A stretch of 5,301 nucleotides of DNA from a bacterium (lineage in GTDB: Bacteria > Pseudomonadota > Alphaproteobacteria > Rhizobiales > Xanthobacteraceae). Position 1 is the first letter of the stretch; each line of letters begins with the position of its first letter. A model generated the notes under the pieces. That model had not been told where the DNA came from and ran no database searches. It saw nothing but the letters and a program-made list of their open reading frames with translations. Positions 1 through 4,600 of the stretch are shown one piece after another. The DNA lies in contig JAQSDT010000227.1 in NCBI GenBank assembly GCA_029946075.1, positions 1 to 5,301 of the forward strand, given 5' to 3'. Position numbers and translations under genes: made by a program.

Positions 1-1236
1 AGGCAGATCGACGACAACCCGGTCCAGATCGAAAACTACGGCAAGCTGCGCAAGGCGATCGAACAGCGCATGATCGAATTCGCGCGTGGCATCGATCGCA
101 TCAAGAACAACGACGTCGCCGCCAGCGTGACTGTGCTGCGTAACGGCACCGCGACCGACGCGGTGCAAACGATCGCCGAAACCGGCCGCGCGATCCGTAC
201 CGAGGAAGATCGCCTGTTCGCCCTGCGGACGGCGGATGCCGACCGCTCGCAAGTGCTCGCCTCGTCCCTGACCATCGCCGGCTCCGGGCTCGTCGTCGCC
301 CTCGCCGGCATCTCGATTTTCCTGGTACGACGCTCCGCGCGTGCGCGCAACGAGGCCGAAAGCAGGCTGCGCGACAGCAACGTCAACCTCGAGACCACGG
401 TCGACGAACGCACCGCGGACCTGCGCGAGGCCAACGACGAGATCCAGCGCTTCGCCTATATCGTCAGCCACGACCTGCGCTCACCACTCGTCAACATCAT
501 GGGTTTTACCAGCGAACTGGAGGAATTGCGCGGCGATATCTTCAAGCGCATCGCGGCCCTCGCCCGCATGGAATCCGCGGCACCGCGATCGGCGGAAAAC
601 GCCACCGACACCGCCGAGCCGGAGCTTGCTGGAGCGGACAAGCAGTTGTCGCAAGACTTCACCGAGGCGCTCGGCTTCATCAAATCCTCGATCGGCAAGA
701 TGGATCGCCTGATATCGGCGATCCTCAACCTCACCCGCGAGGGACGGCGGGAATTCGAACCGGTGTGGATCGACACGAAGGAATTCATCGAGAACATCGT
801 CAAGACGATGGCGCATCAGGCCGTCGAGGCCGAGGCGACGATCCGGATCGACGCGCTCCCGAACATCGTCAGCGATCGTCTGGCGCTCGAGCAAATCTTC
901 TCCAACCTGATCGACAACGCGCTCAAATACCTCAGGAACGACGTTCCCGGTGAAATCGCGGTGCGCGGCCGAACCAAGCTCGGCTTTGCGATCTTCGAGA
1001 TTTCCGACAACGGCCGCGGCATCGATCCGAAGGACCATCAGCGCATCTTCGACCTGTTCCGTCGCGCCGGCACCCAGGACCGACCCGGCCAGGGCATCGG
1101 CCTCGCCCACGTCCGCGCCCTGGTGCGGCGGCTCGGAGGCACCATGTCGGTCGCATCGGAACTCAATCAGGGCAGCACGTTTACGATCACGCTGCCGATC
1201 AACTGGCAAGAAACCAACCGGAACCCACGCCCATGA
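1..1236 (+). CDS. CHASE3-type membrane sensor histidine kinase, 5'-truncated by the window edge
   Basis: Autophosphorylating sensor kinase of the inner membrane. The frame is open from base 1, so the ATG at 70 is internal; 411 residues are visible and the N-terminal membrane segment plus the start of the sensor lie outside. In order (numbered from base 1): the end of a helical CHASE3-like extracytoplasmic domain (1-85), a transmembrane helix (about 88-109) followed by arginines, a coiled-coil linker (112-150), a HisKA domain with SHDLRSPL and phospho-His157, then HATPase_c with N-box N302/N306, G1 box D336-N-G-R-G340, F-box F350/F353 and G2 box G365-I-G367. The catalytic set is complete. The spacing from His157 to the KMDRLI motif (M234 at +77) is about 35 residues longer than usual. 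The ligand is unknown. It overlaps the next gene by ATGA, so the adjacent response regulator is its probable partner. Kinase identity is very sure; CHASE3 is a good but partial match. Confidence 0.93.
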   Translation, partial: RQIDDNPVQIENYGKLRKAIEQRMIEFARGIDRIKNNDVAASVTVLRNGTATDAVQTIAETGRAIRTEEDRLFALRTADADRSQVLASSLTIAGSGLVVALAGISIFLVRRSARARNEAESRLRDSNVNLETTVDERTADLREANDEIQRFAYIVSHDLRSPLVNIMGFTSELEELRGDIFKRIAALARMESAAPRSAENATDTAEPELAGADKQLSQDFTEALGFIKSSIGKMDRLISAILNLTREGRREFEPVWIDTKEFIENIVKTMAHQAVEAEATIRIDALPNIVSDRLALEQIFSNLIDNALKYLRNDVPGEIAVRGRTKLGFAIFEISDNGRGIDPKDHQRIFDLFRRAGTQDRPGQGIGLAHVRALVRRLGGTMSVASELNQGSTFTITLPINWQETNRNPRP

Positions 1237-1673
1237 GCAATCCAGTCACCATCATCATGATCGAGGACGACGAGGGTCATGCCCGCCTGATCGAGCGCAA
1301 TATACGTCGATCCGGTGTCAACAACGAGATCATCCCGTTCACCAATGGTACAGCCGCGCTGGATTATTTGTTCGGCAAGGATGGGACGGGTCTCGTCCAC
1401 AGGGGCAATGCGCTCCTGATCCTGCTCGATCTCAATTTGCCGGACACGTCCGGGATCGACATCCTCAAGCGGGTCAAGGAAAACAATCATTTGAAAGCGA
1501 CGCCGGTGGTGGTGCTGACCACCACCGACGATTCCCAGGAAATCAAGCGTTGCTACGAACTCGGCTGTAACGTCTACATTACCAAGCCGGTGAACTACGA
1601 AAGCTTCGCCAACGCCATCCGCCAGCTCGGCTTGTTCTTCTCCGTCATTCAGGTACCTCCGGCCGCCACATGA
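1233..1673 (+). CDS. Single-domain response regulator, Rcp1-like (CheY fold)
   Basis: A 146-residue cytoplasmic receiver domain with no output domain. The acidic pocket is E11-D12-D13, the phospho-acceptor is D66 in LLDLNLP, the conserved Thr is T96 in VVVLTTT, and the invariant Lys-Pro is K118-P119 in YITKPV; the spacings +30 and +52 from the Asp match CheY. The extended loop before LLDLNLP and the hydrophobic tail after the last helix (LGLFFSVIQVPP) resemble the Rcp1 group, which usually pairs with phytochrome-like kinases having a SHDL H-box, as the upstream gene does. The start ATG overlaps the kinase stop in ATGA and no strong Shine-Dalgarno precedes it, so translation is probably coupled. 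It most likely takes phosphate from the upstream kinase and passes it on, or acts by protein contact. Base composition is lower in G+C (about 56 % over 1261-1620) than in its neighbours. Confidence 0.95.
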   Translation: MSNPVTIIMIEDDEGHARLIERNIRRSGVNNEIIPFTNGTAALDYLFGKDGTGLVHRGNALLILLDLNLPDTSGIDILKRVKENNHLKATPVVVLTTTDDSQEIKRCYELGCNVYITKPVNYESFANAIRQLGLFFSVIQVPPAAT

Positions 1674-2761
1674 CCCCAGCGACGCCGACACTGCTGTATA
1701 TCGACGACGATCCCGGGCTCGCCCGGCTGGTCGATCGCGGCCTGACGCGTGCCGGCTTCAGGGTTGTCCATGCCGCGGATGGCGAGCACGGCCTGGTGCG
1801 GCTGGCGCAAGGCGGTATCGACGTCGTCGCGCTCGATCAGTACATGCCCGGGCTCGACGGGCTCGAAACGCTCGAAAAGATCATGGCGATAGCGGGTGCA
1901 CCGCCGGTCGTGTTCGTCACCGCCTCACAGGATTCGGCGATTGCCGTCACCGCGCTGAAGGCTGGCGCTGCGGACTATCTGGTCAAGGACACCGGCGGCG
2001 ATTTCATTCCGCTGCTGCAGGTCGCCATCAACGGCGCGCTGCGGCAGGCAGCGCTGCAGCGCGCCCGCGACGAGGCCGAGGCCGAAGTTCACGCCTCGCG
2101 CGACCGTTACGCCGCGCTCGCCGCCGAGCGCGAGGTGCTGCTGCGCGAGGTCAACCACCGCGTCGGCAACTCGCTGCAGATCATCGCTTCGCTGCTGCAC
2201 CTGCAGGCCAATTCGACGACCCAGGACGACGTCAAGGCGGCTCTGACCAATGCGATGGGCCGCGTCGCTGCCGTCGCGCAGGTGCATCGCCGGCTCTACA
2301 CCTCGCACGATCTCAAGAGCGTGCTGCTGAATCAATATCTCGAAGCCCTGCTGGAAGACCTGCGGCGCTCCGCCGAGGGCAACCGGATGTCGCGGCTGAC
2401 GCTCAAGGCCGAGGCGATCGAGATCGATCCCGACCGCGCGGTCGCGATCGGCATCATCGTCAACGAACTGGTCATGAACGCCGTCAAATACGCCTATCCC
2501 GACGGCGCCGGGCCGATCCATGTCGAGCTCAAGCCCGACGGCGACGACATCCTGGTGTCGATCGCGGACGACGGCGTCGGTCTCAACGTCAAGGTCGACC
2601 CCCGTTCTACCGGCATGGGCCAGCGCATCGTCAGCGCGATGGCCTCCAAGCTGAACGCCAATGTGGAACGCGACCCCACCCATCAGGGCACGCGGATCGT
2701 GCTGCGCTTCGGCCGTGTGCCGGCGCATGCGGCGAAATCGAGCAGCGCCGCGGCAGGCTGA
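1670..2761 (+). CDS. Hybrid receiver-HisKA_2 histidine kinase (soluble)
   Basis: A 363-residue cytoplasmic protein with an N-terminal receiver and a C-terminal kinase. Receiver (about 7-122): D12-D13-D14 pocket, phospho-Asp D56 in ALDQYMPG, T84, and K106 followed by Asp instead of the usual cis-Pro. A charged coiled-coil linker spans about 124-158. The HisKA_2 dimerisation domain has EVNHRVGNSLQ with phospho-His H163 (bases 2156-2158). The ATPase domain has N-box N265/N270 (NELVMNAVKYAYP), G1 D300-D-G-V-G304 and G2 G315-M-G317. There is no membrane segment or sensor domain, so its input is probably phosphorylation of D56. HisKA_2 and related HWE kinases in alphaproteobacteria often feed PhyR-type general stress regulators; whether this one does is inference. 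The start overlaps the upstream stop in ATGA with no clear Shine-Dalgarno. It is the last gene of the operon and is followed directly by a hairpin. Confidence 0.94.
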   Translation: MTPATPTLLYIDDDPGLARLVDRGLTRAGFRVVHAADGEHGLVRLAQGGIDVVALDQYMPGLDGLETLEKIMAIAGAPPVVFVTASQDSAIAVTALKAGAADYLVKDTGGDFIPLLQVAINGALRQAALQRARDEAEAEVHASRDRYAALAAEREVLLREVNHRVGNSLQIIASLLHLQANSTTQDDVKAALTNAMGRVAAVAQVHRRLYTSHDLKSVLLNQYLEALLEDLRRSAEGNRMSRLTLKAEAIEIDPDRAVAIGIIVNELVMNAVKYAYPDGAGPIHVELKPDGDDILVSIADDGVGLNVKVDPRSTGMGQRIVSAMASKLNANVERDPTHQGTRIVLRFGRVPAHAAKSSSAAAG

Positions 2762-2784
2762 CGCCCTCAAAGCGTTTTAGGGCG
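2762..2784 (+). terminator. Hairpin directly after the signalling operon (possible non-canonical terminator)
   Basis: CGCCCT (2762-2767) and AGGGCG (2779-2784) form a perfect 6-bp inverted repeat starting at the first base after the TGA stop. Inside the loop AAA and TTT can add three more pairs around a GCG loop after a C/T mismatch. No T-run follows (the next bases are AGGTGG), so it is not a standard intrinsic terminator. It could stop or pause transcription or protect the 3' end of the message. The structure is seen in the sequence; the function is a guess. Confidence 0.4.
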
Positions 2785-2825
2785 AGGTGGATACCGGTTC
2801 GCGTCAAGAAGGCATGTCAAACAAG
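2767..2825. repeat. Degenerate copy of a Rhizobiales intergenic repeat
   Basis: The core GTGGATACCGGTTCGCG (2787-2803), preceded by TCAAAGCGTTTT (2767-2778) and followed by GTCAAG and GTCAAACAA, matches from memory a short non-coding element that recurs in gene gaps of Bradyrhizobium and relatives. In the form I remember, the left GCGTTTT is matched by a right AAAACGC; here the right arm reads GAAGGCATG (2808-2816), so this copy has decayed. It lies between two converging genes, a usual place for such elements. It encodes nothing visible. The identification depends on recall and was not searched. Confidence 0.55.
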
Positions 2826-2826
2826 G

Positions 2827-2843
2827 AGCGATAGCCTCGCTAT
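2827..2843 (-). terminator. Small dyad over the stop codon of the solute-receptor gene
   Basis: Two mutually exclusive stems can form: AGCGA/TCGCT (2827-2831 with 2837-2841, 5-base loop) or ATAGC/GCTAT (2831-2835 with 2839-2843, 3-base loop). Both cover the TAG stop (2840-2842) of the - strand gene. On the - strand the sequence after the stem reads CCTTGTTTGACA, only weakly T-rich. It may act as a weak terminator or mRNA-end structure, or be chance. Confidence 0.25.
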
Positions 2844-3811
2844 TTCACCGTGGCGCCCGACGCCTGGATGATCTTGCTCCACTTCGTGGTCTCCTCGGCG
2901 AGGAATTGGCCGAAGGCATCGCCTGAAACGGTTCCGGGTTCGGCGCCGAGTTCGCCAAACCGCTTCTGCACATCGGGCGTCCGCAGGATGGTCTTGATTT
3001 CGCTGCGCAGCTTCGCAAGGGTCGGTGCCGGCGTCTTCGCCGGCGCCACCAGTCCGAACCAGGCCGAGGCGTCGAATCCCGCGATGGTTTCTGCGATCGC
3101 CGGCACGCCGGGCAGCGCGTCCGCCCGTTTCGCGCCCGCGACCGCAATCGCGGTGATGACCTTGCCCTGCACCTGCGGCAGCACCGCCGGGATATTGTCG
3201 AACATGAACGGGACCTGGCCGGCAATCAGGTCGTTCATCGCCGGCGCTGCGCCGCGATAGGGAACATGCACGATGTCGATACCGGCCATGGTCTTGAGCA
3301 ATTCGCCCGCCAGATGGTTGGTCGAGCCGATACCGGACGATCCGAAATTGAGGGTGCCGGGTTTGGCGCGGGCCAACGCAACGAGTTCGCCGACATTCCT
3401 GACGCCGAGCGCGTTGTTGACGACCAGCACGATCGGCACGGACGCGATCAGCGCGACCGGCGCGAACGCCTTGGGCGGATCGAACGAAAGCGTCTTGTAC
3501 AACGCCGCGTTGATGGTCAGCGGCGGCGGCGCCGTCAGCAGCAAGGTGTAGCCGTCGGCTTCCGCGTTCGCGACCGCCTCGGCGCCGATATTACCGCCGG
3601 CGCCGCCGCGATTCTCCACGACGACCGGCTGCCCGTAACGCTCGCCGAGCTTCTGCGCGACGATCCGCGCGATGATGTCGTTGGACCCGCCTGCCGGAAA
3701 CGGCACGACGATCTTGACGGCGCGGTTCGGATAATCCTGTGCAACGGCGCCACCGCAGAGCAACAGAACGGCACCGATGGCCAGCAGCGAACGACGGCAA
3801 ATCCGGCCCAT
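2840..3811 (-). CDS. Bug/TctC family periplasmic tripartite-tricarboxylate-type solute-binding receptor
   Basis: Exported receptor of 323 residues, the usual size for the family. A Sec signal peptide with arginines near residues 3-7, a hydrophobic core (about 9-22) and an AVA site predicts cleavage before Q25. Family motifs follow: PFPAGGSNDIIAR (37-49, the loop that grips a carboxylate ligand), VENRGGAGGNIG (65-76), DGYTLL (86-91), NFGSSGIGSTNH (155-166) and VPYRGAAPAMNDLIAG (183-198). Such proteins bind small organic acids, amino acids or aromatic acids in the periplasm; the ligand cannot be read from sequence. A frame extension to an ATG at 3853 exists, but the ATG at 3811 is preferred: it is preceded by GGGGAG five bases upstream and places the signal peptide at the N-terminus. 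No TctA/TctB membrane genes are adjacent, as is common for these often orphan receptors. It is a single gene, convergent with the signalling operon and divergent from aat. Confidence 0.95.
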   Translation of the reverse strand: MGRICRRSLLAIGAVLLLCGGAVAQDYPNRAVKIVVPFPAGGSNDIIARIVAQKLGERYGQPVVVENRGGAGGNIGAEAVANAEADGYTLLLTAPPPLTINAALYKTLSFDPPKAFAPVALIASVPIVLVVNNALGVRNVGELVALARAKPGTLNFGSSGIGSTNHLAGELLKTMAGIDIVHVPYRGAAPAMNDLIAGQVPFMFDNIPAVLPQVQGKVITAIAVAGAKRADALPGVPAIAETIAGFDASAWFGLVAPAKTPAPTLAKLRSEIKTILRTPDVQKRFGELGAEPGTVSGDAFGQFLAEETTKWSKIIQASGATVK

Positions 3812-3919
3812 AGGTACTCCCCGATTTTTCTCTTCTGCAGCCGATCGCCGCATCGTCGACGGGCGCCGCTATTGCAAGGGACATAGCATAGCCCCTCCGC
3901 GTCCTGCTATCCTCCGCCC
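3812..3919. promoter_or_regulatory. Divergent intergenic region with GCTAT/ATAGC words
   Basis: These 108 bases separate the starts of the solute-receptor gene (-) and aat (+), so promoters for both should be here. GCTAT occurs at 3868-3872 and 3906-3910, and its complement ATAGC twice in tandem at 3883-3887 and 3888-3892, giving two short dyads. TGCTAT (3905-3910) resembles a -10 element for aat, but no good -35 is correctly spaced, and TTGCAA (3872-3877) pairs with no fitting -10 on either strand. The promoter role follows from gene layout; individual sites are uncertain. Confidence 0.45.
3817..3822 (-). promoter_or_regulatory. Shine-Dalgarno site of the solute-receptor gene
   Basis: On the - strand GGGGAG lies five bases (TACCT) before the ATG ending at 3811. 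It is the clearest ribosome site in the window and decides the start against the in-frame ATG 14 codons upstream. Confidence 0.75.
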
Positions 3920-4600
3920 ATGACATCGCGCGACTCCGCCGCTTCCGAAATCACGCCCGAAGTGCTGCTGCGGGCCTATGCCTGCGGCATCTTCCCGATG
4001 GCCGAGAGCGCCGACGATCCGACGCTGTTTTGGGTCGAACCGGAACTGCGCGGCGTGATCCCGCTGGACGGCTTTCGTGTTGCTTCACGTCTGGCGCGCA
4101 CCGTGCGCTCGGATGCGTTCAGCGTCACCGTCGACAAGGCCTTCAAGGCCGTCATGGCGGGCTGCGCGGCGCCGCAGCCGGGCCGCGACGACACCTGGAT
4201 CAACAAGCGTATTCGTGAATTGTATTTCGGGCTCCATGAAATGGGCCATTGCCACAGCGTCGAGGTCTGGCAGAACGGCGATCTCGTCGGCGGGCTCTAC
4301 GGCGTCAGTCTGGGCCGCGCCTTCTTCGGCGAGAGCATGTTTCACCACGCCCGCGACGCATCGAAGGTGGCGCTGGTGCATCTGGTGGCGCGGCTGATCG
4401 TCGGCGGCTTCGAGTTGCTCGACACGCAATATGTCACCGAGCACCTGCGCAGTTTCGGCGCCGTGGAAATACCGCGGCGGCGCTATCGCACGCTGCTCGA
4501 CAAGGCGATCGCGGGCGAGCCCGCGGATTTTCTGAGATGGCCGGCCGATCAGCCCCGCAGCGGCGAGGACGCGCTGGCCGTGATCGCCTCGCGCGCCTAA
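3920..4600 (+). CDS. aat: Leucyl/phenylalanyl-tRNA--protein transferase
   Basis: Cytoplasmic enzyme that moves Leu or Phe from aminoacyl-tRNA to proteins with N-terminal Arg or Lys, marking them for ClpS/ClpAP degradation (bacterial N-degron pathway). The 226-residue protein carries the family blocks in order: LLRAYACGIFPM (16-27), FWVEPELRGVIPL (37-49), DTWI (91-94), GHCHSVEVW (109-117), GGLYGV (124-129), FFGESMF (135-141), DASK (146-149), LLDTQYVTEHLRSFGA (166-181) and IPRRRY (184-189). E138, D168 and Q170 align with the catalytic-site E156, D186 and Q188 of E. coli Aat, so it should be active. It is slightly shorter than the E. coli protein at the N-terminus. The ATG at 3920 fits the family start, but no purine-rich Shine-Dalgarno precedes it. 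In related genomes I recall accB-accC before aat; here a divergent solute receptor sits there. Its stop overlaps that of the converging DUF2155 gene. Confidence 0.97.
   Translation: MTSRDSAASEITPEVLLRAYACGIFPMAESADDPTLFWVEPELRGVIPLDGFRVASRLARTVRSDAFSVTVDKAFKAVMAGCAAPQPGRDDTWINKRIRELYFGLHEMGHCHSVEVWQNGDLVGGLYGVSLGRAFFGESMFHHARDASKVALVHLVARLIVGGFELLDTQYVTEHLRSFGAVEIPRRRYRTLLDKAIAGEPADFLRWPADQPRSGEDALAVIASRA

Noticed and set aside
70..72. ATG at 70 as the start of the first kinase
   Set aside because: The frame is open to base 1 and the upstream 23 codons continue the CHASE3-like helix; a start here would also remove the first membrane segment that such sensors need.
481..1209. 242-codon open frame on the - strand inside the first kinase
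   Set aside because: It is a shadow of a high-G+C gene: its protein has no recognisable domain, while the + strand frame has every kinase motif.
1925..2770. 281-codon open frame on the - strand inside the hybrid kinase
   Set aside because: It lies opposite an intact receiver-HisKA_2-HATPase gene; the composition is shadow-like (rich in Asp, Val, Gly, Arg) and no family is recognisable.
3752..3763. Lipoprotein signal (LLLC at residues 16-19) in the solute receptor
   Set aside because: The residue before Cys is Leu rather than Gly, Ala or Ser, and an AVA signal peptidase I site follows shortly after.
3812..3853. 14-codon N-terminal extension of the solute receptor to the ATG at 3853
   Set aside because: The extension is charged and would bury the signal peptide, and the good ribosome site lies before the inner ATG.
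3266..3886. 206-codon open frame on the + strand across the solute-receptor gene
   Set aside because: It is antisense to a complete Bug receptor with a signal peptide and Shine-Dalgarno; the translation is Arg/Asp-rich with no motif.
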